From Oehlia diaphana (taxonomy: Eukaryota > Glomeromycota > Glomeromycetes > Glomerales > Glomeraceae), in the NCBI GenBank assembly GCA_003833135.1, contig QZLH01000007.1, positions 85,693 through 149,692 on the forward strand: a DNA stretch of 64,000 bases, written 5' to 3'. Each line of letters opens with the position of its first letter. The stretch's first letter is position 1. The notes beneath the pieces are model-generated. The model ran no database searches. It was not told where the DNA came from and worked only from the letters and a program-made list of their open reading frames with translations. Shown piece by piece: positions 1 to 10,924 of this stretch. The translations under genes were made by a program, and so were the position numbers.

Positions 1-99
1 ATAGCATTAAATCCCTTAATCCTATTATTTTAATAAAAAAAAAAATTATATATATTTTTAACAATGTTATAAAACGACATTAAATGTAAATAATTTTAA

Positions 100-3000
100 T
101 TACCATTGTCCTTGAATTACTTTCTTGAACATTCCCTAAAAAAAAGTATTGTTAAAAATAAGCCCTATATAATTAAATTCATTATCTCATAAATTAACTT
201 ACAGCTCCTTCAAGCGGTATGCTAGTGACATTAAATGTAACATTTGATGCTACAGTTAATGTAAATTCTCCAATAAGGCCAGGTTCATATGTTGATACAA
301 TAATAGTATAATCACCAGCTATACAAAAAATTTTAGGTTAACAATAATTATTCCCAACAGCGGTAATAATAACTATATTCGATATCACATACGTTTTATG
401 TCATCCTTTTCGCAATAACAAAACCCATTTCGATAACCGCTAGATTTCATCAAAATATCCTTGGTAGTTAAACTATATTAGAATGAAAAAAAAAACAGAT
501 AAATAAAAATATATGTATTTTGGAGTATTTTGTAGATTATCATGGTTTCATCATACCTAGCAATTCTCTTTCCATTGCTCCATATCATCCTAACATCCAT
601 TGCAAACTTTTTAGGACCTTCCAACATTAATAACACTCGAGGTTTATCCGATGGTGAATTAGATACCGGCGGTGATATTGAAACACGATACTCTGGGTTG
701 TTTAAATAAGTTATATTACTTGGATTTCCCCCAGCTGTTTGATTTGTCCATTTGCCAGAAATCTAAAATGAAGAAATTTTTTTTTTAAAAAAAAAAAGCA
801 TAAATAAATCGTGTAACTTAATACAGCGCATTAATACGAACATGTTTCACGTTTTGATATTTCTTTGAAATTTCCGATAATGTTGCTGGTGATATACTAT
901 AACATTTCAAAGTAAAATCTAAAGTTTTGAATCGATTGATTTGAGCAACAACAATAGTATAGCGAGTTATACCAGTCGGCGCATCGAACCTAACCTTTTT
1001 GGTTAAAAGAAAATTTTTTTAATTAATAAAATTATAATAAATACAATTTATATTTTTTTTTTTACATACCAATATATGAGGGCTATTTACATACGCTCCC
1101 TAAGTTTTAAAGAGTTTAAAATGAATCAAATAACATTTATAACTTTTTTAATTTTATGATAACAAAAATACCTTCTTCCAAGGAGTTTTATCGGAATAAA
1201 TTTTTTCTCCATTTGTATCATTATAAACATGTAACGTGATGAAGTCCTCATTTTCTTCTTCTGTAACAGTGATATGTTTAGATAACAAAAGATAAACCTC
1301 AGATGGTTGTTCACTCTCATTATTTATTTCCAAACAAAATTGCGGATTATATGCTAAAAATAAACATCACATTATTTTTGACTGAATATGTAAAAAATTA
1401 AATACTATATTAATAAATTACCTAAATTCACAGTATCTTTTCGTAATCCAACATTTATAGGCCATGTTCTAATTAATTAATAAGGAATTAAAATTATAAA
1501 ATTAATAAAAAAGAAAATAGTAAAATTTTTATAAACTCACGAATGCTTTGTAACAACATAGCGAAAACGTTCTGGATTCCAATTCATATGAATTGAGTAA
1601 AAATATTCACATACAGAATCAAAATCAATCCAAAATATTCCTATAATAAATGTAAGAATATATATTAAATAATTATACCATTAAATTTTAATTATTTAAC
1701 TTAGATTTACCATCATCAACATTAGATGCTCTCTCTATATCATAATCCAATGCTTTCATTAATTCAGGTGTCCAATTAACGCGATCTAAATGACTAAATG
1801 GTCCTGTCCATCTTTTATGACTCCATGGATTTTTAACCTTTTTTTTTTTAAGAGAAAAGATAATTTGAATCAAGAAGAAACCCGAGAATGTCTAATGCTA
1901 ATTCTTACCAGTAATAAACGGATATCGTTAAACTCACGTATGTCTGTAAAATGCAAAGAATTAATAAGAAAAAAAAAACTGTTAAAAATAATCATATAAA
2001 TTACCTAAAACGGCATATGCATGAGTAGGAACCAATCCTTTAGTATCGTTTAAGTGACCGGTAGCAATAGTAATAAGTGCATGTTGGTCCGGATTCTTAT
2101 CTAAATTAAAAGATAAGTATAAACAAAAGATAACTTTAATTATTGGAATTCATCTTGTTATCATCTTTTACCATCTTTTGGTTGACTATTCAACATCCGC
2201 CTCCACATAGTTTCTTTTTCGAAATATTTACTAAATAAAAAAATTCGAAGGAGGTGTCAAAGGAGGATAACATCCTTGCGAATAATGTAATAAAACGATA
2301 TTCTTACTCTATAAAAATTTGTTCTGGAATCCATCCGGTAAGTATACTAAAAGCAACTCTAGAATTAATATTAGTGCTCATTAATTTTTTATTATCCCTG
2401 TAAAATTATTAGACTTACTAAAGATCAATTCCCGAATTTCTAAATAAACCAAAAATTAATTTCAAACTTTCATGTGATAAATAGATTCAAATGATAATCA
2501 TATTATTATTACTTACGATCCAGGAAAATTATAACCTCCCATCAATTTCAAATACTAAATAAATAAATAAACAACAAACAAATAAACAAACAAATAAAAA
2601 ATACCAAATAAAATAATAAAACAATAATGATTGAATGAATAAATCAACATTGAATAATGAACCAAATAACTTACAGCCTTTTCTATTATGCTTGGCCATA
2701 ATTCATTTTTATTTGTTGAAAACGTACACATCAAAGTTCCATCGCGAGAAAATGGAAGAAAGTCATCGATAACTTAAAATTTTTAACGTTTGATGTCAAA
2801 ATAGATAGTTAAATTACGATTTGCTACCTGACCTCACTCACCAACCTTAAATTAATAAAAATAGGTATATAAAGGATAAATAATAAAATAAATTACGAAG
2901 GATATCTTGTGAAATCATAAATAATAGGGACCCACTTTTCTCGGAGCTCCATTAAATATTAATTTAATGACATATTTTCCGCTTGGATTATAATATGGAT

Positions 3001-4523
3001 GGCCATATTTATTTTTGGGAAAAATACATCTTGTAATTAACTATATAAAAAATTGAGCTTAAATATTTGTCGATTTGCCTGATATATATTATTTAATATA
3101 CAAACAAACCTGCTTGTTACCGTATCGTTTCTGATATGCTGCGCTTACACATAACGATGCTACAAAGGAACAATCGGTTACAACATCCTACAACCCAATA
3201 TACCAAAATATTGAGTAATTTAAAACTTCATAATAAATATATTATTTTATATAAACCTCCAATAAACTTACTTGTTTGATCGCAGTACTTGAAACCATTT
3301 TAAACAATTCAGGTTCATTCATTATTTCTGATGGGCGCCTCCATGAATCAAATTTTTCTTTTTGCGCTATCGATAATTCCAAAACATCATTATCTCTATA
3401 TTAAGGTAATATAGAATGAATCATTCAATAGAAATTTTTTTTTAAGAAAAAAAGCTTGTTTCTAAACAGAATTCTTATTCTCCTTGATTGGTTAAAACAT
3501 ACACAAATGGGCGTTCAAATTCAAATTGTTCATTTAATTCTTCTGGCTCTTCTGGCCATTGTGGAAAATTTTTGCCGTTTATTATTGAATTTTTTTTAAG
3601 AATTGCATTTTCTATGCTCGAAAGCTTATAGGTTAGAGAAGCATTCTCTGCACCGGGATTAGCCGATCTTACCTCTATTCACAATTAAATATTATAAATA
3701 ATAAGAATTAATACAAAAAAAAAGAAATTTATATAATATCTTACGTAATGAAGACATGGTCGTTGGTAATCCTTTCAAATCTTCAGCCCTTTCAAATATT
3801 TTATTCATAAATTTAACCAATTCTGATTTATCCTTTGTTTCTATTTATAGATTATAATTAATATTATTATTTAATTAGAAATAAAATTTTATATGAATAA
3901 TATATATAACCTTCCATAGCCGCCTTCATTAATATTTCTAATAAGCATTTATACAATTCTAAAACTTCTTGATTATTTTTTTGTTCATATTGTAATGAAA
4001 TTTGATTCAATTTATGCTAAATAAAATTATTTTTAATATTAAACCGAATATTATTAAGAATTTAGGGAATATTAAAAGGGAATATAAAACCTTGGCCTGA
4101 ACCATTAATTTATCATAAGTTGTTAATTTTTTTAATACAGAGACTCGTATATTATACTCTTGATATTTTTCACGAATCTTGTTTCCCTTAATTTGATTTG
4201 TTTCAACTTAAAAAAAAATTCATAATTAAATAGTAAGTAAAACTAATTTCAGCCAAAAATATAAAATAATTTTGACCCCTCACGTTGCAAAATAGATTCA
4301 AAAATCTATTCAATAATTTTAAAATTTAGGTTAATAAATTTTGAAAACCATATAAGAAGGAAAAAAAAAAATTAAAATGTACCTTTTTAACGTCCAAATA
4401 AGATTTTATAGCAGCTTCAACATTGCCAATGTCATCCTCTTTAACTGCATTATTTGCAACTTGTAAAGCTTTTTGATAAAGCAAGTTAAGTTGATTATTT
4501 GTATTTTGATAATTAACACTCAT
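100..4523 (-). CDS. Calpain-7-like cysteine protease (PalB/Rim13 type)
   Basis: An MIT-domain calpain. In filamentous fungi and yeast the PalB/Rim13 branch is recruited to ESCRT-III and cleaves the PacC/Rim101 transcription factor in ambient-pH signalling; that role is known for the family and inferred here. The start at 4523 opens an MIT-like helical region (MSVNYQNTNNQ...), followed by a 22-base micro-exon at 4285-4306. The catalytic triad is visible: cysteine in TDCSFVASL (about 3160), histidine in THAYAVL (about 2015) and asparagine in KNPWSHKRW (about 1820). C2-like C-terminal domains follow, and the last exon reads GMFKKVIQGQW then stop at 100-102, the usual ending of this family. I estimate about 770 residues in well over 15 exons, near the length of animal CAPN7. 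No EF-hand domain is visible, as expected for this class. Intron boundaries in the middle were not all resolved. Confidence 0.9.
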
Positions 4524-6199
4524 TTTTATTCGAAAAAAAATTTGAAATTTTATATGCCATATTTATAACACCAGCAAACTATATCACATGATTCAAAGCT
4601 ATCACTGATGGTATGACAAAACAATTTCCAAATAATGGAAACAACTCATCAAAAGTTGCATATATCGCAAAAGTTCTTTGGAAAAGATGCTAAATTTGTT
4701 AAGATGTAGAGCGAAGAAGAAATCGGAAAATATCAAAAAGTGACATGTTATTAGGTTACCCTTTTTTTCATAATACTAATTGCTTGTGTCAATTGTGCTG
4801 AATTCTTAGAATTAATGATATAAATTGATGGAGTTGCAACGTGATATAGGATATTTTTAGTAATACCAACCAAATGATTTATTATTTCACTTCTTTTCGG
4901 AAAACACTCAAGCTTCCAAAATCACGTAGATGCAATCATTCATTTCAAATATTTAACGTAATGCTGCGAACATATAGTTCCAATCCTACAGTTAACTAAC
5001 TGATCGATCTTCAAGCTAATTGAGATTCACGTGAACTATTATTAGATAAACGCTAATAAAATTTTAAATTTTATCTTACTTTCCAGATTCCTAATTAAAT
5101 GGTTCTTTCTGAATCAAAGGTTCGTTGTTGTTATTGTCATTATCAAATTCAACATAGTATTTTAAAAAGAGTGGGATATCTATGAGATGTACAAGATAAT
5201 GTTTTACATACTTGAAATTTACTAACTGAAATATTTTGTGAAACTAAAATTTAGAATGTGTGTAAGCTACAGTTAATTAAAACTTAGGCGCTGATTTTAA
5301 TATGTAATGTTACTAATGTTTTAAGAAGAGTAATAAATATTTTCAGTTTTTTAACACCAAAAAACTATAAATCATTAATAAAAATAATTATTCCCCTCTT
5401 ATCAAAATATCCCAAAAGAAGGATTTATATTATTAATTCGTGATTCATGAGTCAACTTATATAATTTGGAGATATATTTTTTATTTAATAATGAAAAAAT
5501 GCAATAATTTGGCTTCTATAAGACATGAAATTACCTGCATCAATGTTGTAGCTTCTTGTAGTCGATTTTAGGCTAAAAATTCCAGTTAAATACTTGAACT
5601 CAAATTAGAAATTAGAATAGAAATTTAGTAGCATTTACAGTTCCAATTACAAATGCTCTCTGGATTGATTCATAGAAAATTCCTTTGCAAAAGGTGGTAA
5701 ATTATGTTGAACAATTTCATGATCGCTAATTAGTTCATCAAAAACCTTTTTACAAAATGTGGAAATTTTATTTTATTGAAATACTATTTTGGAAAATGTT
5801 AAATTAGACAATGCAATATTATTTCTATGCAGATCAATAAAAATGGATTTGAAAGGAAGATCGCTACAATAAATAACTTGCATTTTTTTTTCTAAAAAAA
5901 ATTTTAAGATTGTTTGTAAATGATAAATTTGTCATACATGAAATTTACGTGAATAAAACTTTACTCAATTAATCATATGATGTTACCTTTTTATAATGTT
6001 CTTTTATAAAACGAAATAATATTTTTTTAGCAAACAAGTAAAAAGTTCATAATTCGTTCGATTCACGTAAATAACCAAATATTCAGTATATAAACCCTCC
6101 AAATTGAATTATTTCATTTCAACGAACAAATTCTAATAATCTCATTAATTGATTACCGGCTCATAAATTATTAATAAAATCAGTTTCAAACGAAAAAAA
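4524..6199. other. Intergenic, no clear gene
   Basis: AT-rich spacer between the calpain start and the first small secreted gene. It holds a perfect TTCACGTGAA palindrome at 5026-5035. Two short open stretches look faintly coding: a plus-strand ATG frame from about 4613 (MTKQFPNNGNNSSK...) and a minus-strand frame at about 5650-5765 (FDELISDHEIVQHNLPPFAK...). Neither has a recognisable family, and both may be relics. Confidence 0.4.
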
Positions 6200-6523
6200 A
6201 TGAATTTCTCTTTTATGTTTTTTATTGCTGTTTTGGCATTGTTTGCCAACTTAACATTGGCATTGCCTGGTCCAAGTAAGTTTTTATTGGTGAGTAATCA
6301 TAAATTTATAATTTCTCACACGTAATTTACTATTTAAATCAAAATAGATCCGCCAATCAAAAAACCAACTCCAACTCCAACTCCAACTCCAACTCCAACT
6401 CCAACTCCTACTCCTTCTTCTACTTCTGCTCCTACTCGTACTTCAATATGCGGTAGACCTTGTGTAGGTCGTGCATGTCGTTATAATCGAACTCTTTACC
6501 GTTGTTATCGAGAATCCAATTAA
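6200..6523 (+). CDS. Small secreted Thr-Pro repeat, Cys-rich peptide
   Basis: An 83-residue protein from two exons (6200-6275 and 6348-6523, phase 1, gtaagt...aatag). It begins with a classic signal peptide: MNF, then a hydrophobic stretch FMFFIAVLALFANLTLA, with a likely cut near LALP-G. A proline-threonine linker of about eight Thr-Pro repeats (ACTCCA codons) follows. The C-terminal domain of about 25 residues has four cysteines, spaced C-G-R-P-C, then C, then C (SICGRPCVGRACRYN...YRCYRESN). Four cysteines could make two disulfides. The architecture (signal, flexible TP linker, compact Cys-rich tail) is what one expects of a wall-associated peptide or a candidate secreted effector, but I recognise no family. 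The repetitive linker may vary in length between strains. The gene model is simple and the splice sites are canonical. Confidence 0.7.
6371..6414 (+). repeat. ACTCCA hexamer microsatellite in coding sequence
   Basis: About seven near-perfect copies of a 6-base unit encode Thr-Pro repeats in the linker of the small secreted protein. Because the unit is a multiple of three, copy-number change would keep the frame. Confidence 0.85.
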
Positions 6524-7651
6524 TTTTAGCATTTCTTTTAATTCTTTTATTAATGAATATTATTAATGATATATCATACATAGACACGTAATAATTCTTT
6601 AGATATAATATATATGTATCAACATTAACAGTTAACTAGCTGCTATAAATATTACATTATTTGATCTGTTAACAATTTAAATTAAATAAAATGCGACCTT
6701 TTTTTATTTATTTTTAAATTTGATTGCTATCTTTTGTTGATTATTATGATTTCATTATAAAACGTTTCGCTTAACCTACAAATCAAAATTCTCTTCATTA
6801 CATTGGCCAATCAAATTATTCAAATATAAAATCTTCTCATTAAGATTTTTCATAATACATGAAAATATTTATATGAATTTTTAATTACTAAATGCTTAAT
6901 TGAATTAACATTTTGAAATACAATTGTAATGGCATTTTAAGGTTCAATGTGTTGTTCCTTTTGTAACACATTTAATAATTCGTGCCAAGACATGGAGAAA
7001 AAAATATTAAATTTGAAAACTTTTCCAAAATTAGAAATTAGGCAATTGTGGCGCTGTAAACCTTAACTGTTAAATACTGTTTTAATACCGTTATTAACAC
7101 GATTCCTTAAAAAAATAATCACGCTCATTATATTCATTATATTCATTACCTCTCCTCCTGAACTTTTCCGTATGCAACTCAAAAATTTAATTTTAAGTTG
7201 CATCGTTGTATTTTTAATTAATAGGGAAGATGAACTGTTCAAGAAAATAGTATTTATTATTTATTATTAGAGGCGTGTTGCATCTGATTAGTGGCATAAT
7301 TTTAGAAGGTGATTGTGGCACAATAACAATGTAAATTATTCAATCGATCCGACTTTTATTATGTAAACAAGTAAAATGCTAAATCTGGAATTCAGGAGAT
7401 TATAGAAACCAATCTTTTTGTTCGAGGTCTCGCGCACAATGATGTATCGCATCTTTATTTACAAAGTACTAACTCAAAGCCTTTTCAAAGAAATATTATA
7501 ATTAGTCAAAATCCAATATTCTTATAAAATCTATTTAAAACCTTTCTTTAAATCTTTTACTCATTTCTCTTTGAATCTTTTGATTAAAAAAATTCATTTT
7601 ATTTGTTAATTTCATAAAAATTTTTTACAATTCTTTATCCTTTCATTCGAA
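6524..7651. other. Intergenic, nothing recognised
   Basis: AT-rich spacer between the two small secreted genes. It should hold the terminator of the first and the promoter of the second. I see no open frame, RNA gene or mobile element worth naming. Confidence 0.4.
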
Positions 7652-8017
7652 ATGAAGTTCTCCGCTACCTTCTTCTTAGTAATCTTCTTGATCTTCCTAA
7701 TCAATTTTGAAACTACTACTTCAGCCCGTTTGCTATTGTCGTTAGTTAATATAAAATGATACTATAAATTTATTCATTGAATTTATCTGTAATTTTCTTT
7801 CATTTAGCTCAAAGATGTAGATTCGTCGAAAAACGATATCCTGTTAATCAACGAAAACGTGCAACAGTTCCTATAACCTGTAATTGCAGTAAGTTTCATA
7901 TTTATATATATATATGATAAATAATTCAATTAATTCATTCATTACCTCTTAGAACGAATCGAATCTAAAAAATTTTGTAGATCCAAACTGTTAATTATGT
8001 GGCTGTTAGCGAATTAA
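7652..8017 (+). CDS. Small putative secreted Cys-containing peptide
   Basis: The ATG at 7652 opens a strong signal peptide (MKF then SATFFLVIFLIFLINF, then ETTTSA). Exon 1 appears to end at 7740 (gttagt). In the best-preserved downstream frame, exon 2 reads SCRFVEKRYPVNQRKR... ITCNC up to 7888 (gtaagt). Exon 3 starts at 7953 and reads RIESKKFCRSKLL, stopping at 8015-8017. The mature part would be about 47 residues with four cysteines and dibasic sites (EKR, RKR) that suit Kex2-type cleavage. The weak point is the first acceptor. Keeping this frame needs the AAG at 7812-7814, whereas the more typical TTTAG at 7807 runs into a stop. The gene may be real with an unusual acceptor, may make a shorter peptide, or may be decaying. 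The family is unknown. Confidence 0.45.
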
Positions 8018-8363
8018 ATGTAATCGTGGTTTATTAATAGATTAATCATTATGAATCATTATGTATTTCTGTATTCTGTTATATTATAAATAAAAAGCAA
8101 TTTTCATTTAATATTTACTCGTTAATATACTGTACCAGTATTGTATATCGTTTATATGCGAATACTTTCAAAGTAATTTCAATCCAAATAATCTCAGGAA
8201 ATTGTGTATAATATTGGTGAAAAAAAGTCAAATTTCAAGTATATTCTATATATATACTAACCAGTCTGAACAAATTAACAATCCTTTAACAAAGAATATG
8301 TAGTATAAACATTTATCATAAACATTTGATAATTCTTTTTTTTTTATTTCGATTCAAAATTAG

Positions 8364-9221
8364 CTAGAGAATTTCTTGTTTTTCGAAGTTTTCGAAATTT
8401 CCTTTATAGATTATCAAATATTTAGGCAAGACATTCTAAAAAAAATATATATATATATATACAATGTTTAATAAGAATTAAAGAATTATAAAATATCAAA
8501 TGTGAACTTTAATATTACTTCTTCATATTCAGTTATGATTGATTTTAAGTAATGCTTTCCAAATATGACGCTCATGACAAACATGGCTCTAAATCCGTCA
8601 TCATGTGGTTTCAGAGGACCCGTGTATTTCTGTACATAAGAAGCTCTAGGACTAAACCAAAGATATTCTATCCATAATAATAATGAAAAAAAGGGCAGGT
8701 TAGATAAGAATTTAATAGCATAACAGATAATAATTATTCATAATTATAATTTAGAAAACACACGTCCGGCAAAATTCGGTTTTGCCATTTTCAACAAATT
8801 TCCAAATTTAAGAATTCCGCAAACACCTCAAAAATGATTTATCAGTGGTCAAAGTAATCAAGAAAAAGAAAAAGAAAAAAAAAGAGAAAAGAAAAAGTTA
8901 GTAGACACTTATTTTTTTTTAAAAAAAATAAAAAAAGATAAAAATAGATGAATTATTACCACATTGAGTATTATCACATAATTTATTCGAATTCTTTAAT
9001 TCCCAAACATTACAAGCATGTCTTGTACCATGAAATAATTCATAGGTATCTGGTTTTTTCCATGCCCACCTTATGGCATTATCAAATCTATCTGCATAAA
9101 TCCAATCCATTTTAATTTTTAAAATGCTATGGATAACGTAGGATGAAGAAGGAAGGTCAAAATGAGAAATTATATTTTGATATTCCGGATCTGTTGCTGA
9201 GAGGGGAGTTAACGAGCTCAT
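8364..9221 (-). CDS. PARP catalytic-domain-like protein
   Basis: A compact single-domain protein resembling the poly/mono-ADP-ribosyltransferase (PARP) fold. Exon 1 (9221-8960) carries the helical start and the NAD-site motif ELFHGTRHACNV, in which the His matches the H of the H-Y-E triad. Exon 2 (about 8844-8763) reads CGILKFGNLLKMAKPNFAG. Exon 3 begins near 8665 with WFSPRASYVQKYTGPLK and runs through FRAMFVMSVIFG. Splicing GAA|gtaata to ttttag|AAT gives TEYEENVLPKYLIIY, the usual C-terminal strand of PARP domains, with stop at 8364-8366. Fungi carry many such orphan PARP-like proteins. Whether this one is active cannot be read from sequence, since the loop between the third and last exons is short. 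The exon 2/3 junction is inferred. Confidence 0.68.
8447..8461. repeat. AT dinucleotide repeat
   Basis: A run of about seven AT units preceded by an A tract, lying in the last intron of the PARP-like gene. Confidence 0.8.
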
Positions 9222-10924
9222 TTTTCTCTCAAAGAAAATGGGGAAAAAAATATGATTATAATTAATTAATCGTCTTTAAGAAAGAACCATATCAAAAGTT
9301 TTGTTTTGGAAATGATCAGGTTTGTCTGTCGATTATCTTTTTTATTTGATTGAATTTATAATAAACATCTTAATAATAATACACTTCTAAAATGGGGAAC
9401 AAAAAAACTGATAAAAACCTTTGCTCATTTACAAAAGTGGTGATAATGTTGTACAATATATTTTAGAGAATTGAGAGTAACGCTATATGGATGAAATGTA
9501 CGTAACATATGCAGCATGTGATTTTCAACGAAATATGAATTGTCCGTTTAAAATGTGAGAAGTTCGCGGTAAATGTTATATATATACGCATTATTAGATG
9601 AAAAGATAGCGTTCCAACACTATGACAAACATCCATAAATAGTATATATATAATTAACAGTTTACGAAGACATCCATATCGACAGATTATTTCCAGAAAC
9701 TTCCGTATAGGTCCAACCATTGGAACAGAATATGAAGGAAAATTAATAATGTATTTCTTTTTGAAACATTTAAAAAAATTTTAATCGGCCCACGATACAA
9801 CGCTTCCGGGTTCAATCTCATTATGTATTCTATTTGACCAAATTAAATGGCATTAGGACCATTTTTCCGGTTGACCGAGTAATTCAAGTGGGCTTATGAT
9901 CATTCTTCCATTTATTAAAATTGTTCGATTTGGAGTTGCCCGGCAGTTAACAATAATTAATATAACTTTACGATATTAATCCATCATAAATGAACTGCTA
10001 CCTGTACAATACATATATCATGAAAAAAAAAAGAGTGCAGTACAAGATTAGTCAATGAATTAAAGAAGATTCGTATTTAAACTAATCAAGAATAAATTCA
10101 TTCGTTGTCAGATTTGGATTGTTCATATTTTTAACATCAGCAAAGAATTCTTTGATCAGAGCTTGACTCTTATGTTGTATCATCATTTTCAACGTTTGAT
10201 TCGAATTAATCCATATTTCAGTCAAAAAAAAAAAAAAAATTTAAAAAATTTTCACGCAATTAAAAATTCTTACTTTTATCCATAGTCGATTGTTAAACAT
10301 ATCTTGAAATAGTTGACAATTCACCTTTCGTTGTCTATCTGAGAGCTTTAAGATAAAATTATTACTCGTTTGAATAAAAAATGCTAAGGTACTACCTTCG
10401 CCAAATGGATGTTAACCAGATTTAAATTTTTTGCTATATAATATACTCTATAATAGTCAAAAAATACAGCTTAACTATTTCAATCATTATACCATGTTTA
10501 ACACTAAATTTAATTCTACTATTACAATCACTTTTGGTGAAAATGGATTGAAGAAGGGTTAAGAAACTTTTTTTTTTTTTTAAAAAAAAAGATATTTATA
10601 TCTTTATGAGATTATCTCATTATCTCATCACGTGAAAATTCTTCCATTAAATCACGTAAACTTGGTTTATCCTTCCCTAATCAGCCTAATCATCAATAGG
10701 GCTGAAAAGTTGGAAGGTCTTAGGTCTTGGCGTGATTGGCCAGATTAGAAAATTTTTACAAACCCGGAAAACCAGTTTTTTTTTTACACCTGGTTTCATA
10801 AAAGGGTCGAGGTGATATTACTGTTTTCGTTAAAGTAAGCAACTTTACCTTTGATCCTTTAACTTTTTTACCTGTAACCGTTTAATAAAAAATAAAGTTC
10901 ACCAGAAATATATAGACTTTATCA
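9222..10924. other. Intergenic with possible degraded coding relic
   Basis: This 1.7 kb spacer separates the PARP-like gene from the dynamin gene. On the minus strand one frame from about 9960 to 9463 stays open except for two stops, which is long for DNA this AT-rich. It contains coding-looking patches such as TILINGRMIISPLELLGQPEK and IEPGSVVSWAD. No family is recognised. A T14/A9 palindromic tract lies at 10568-10590 and a CACGTG at 10629-10634, in the promoter side of the dynamin gene. Confidence 0.35.

Noticed and set aside
9800..9830. tRNA-like B box (gggttcaatctc)
   Set aside because: No matching A box, acceptor stem or anticodon arm around it.
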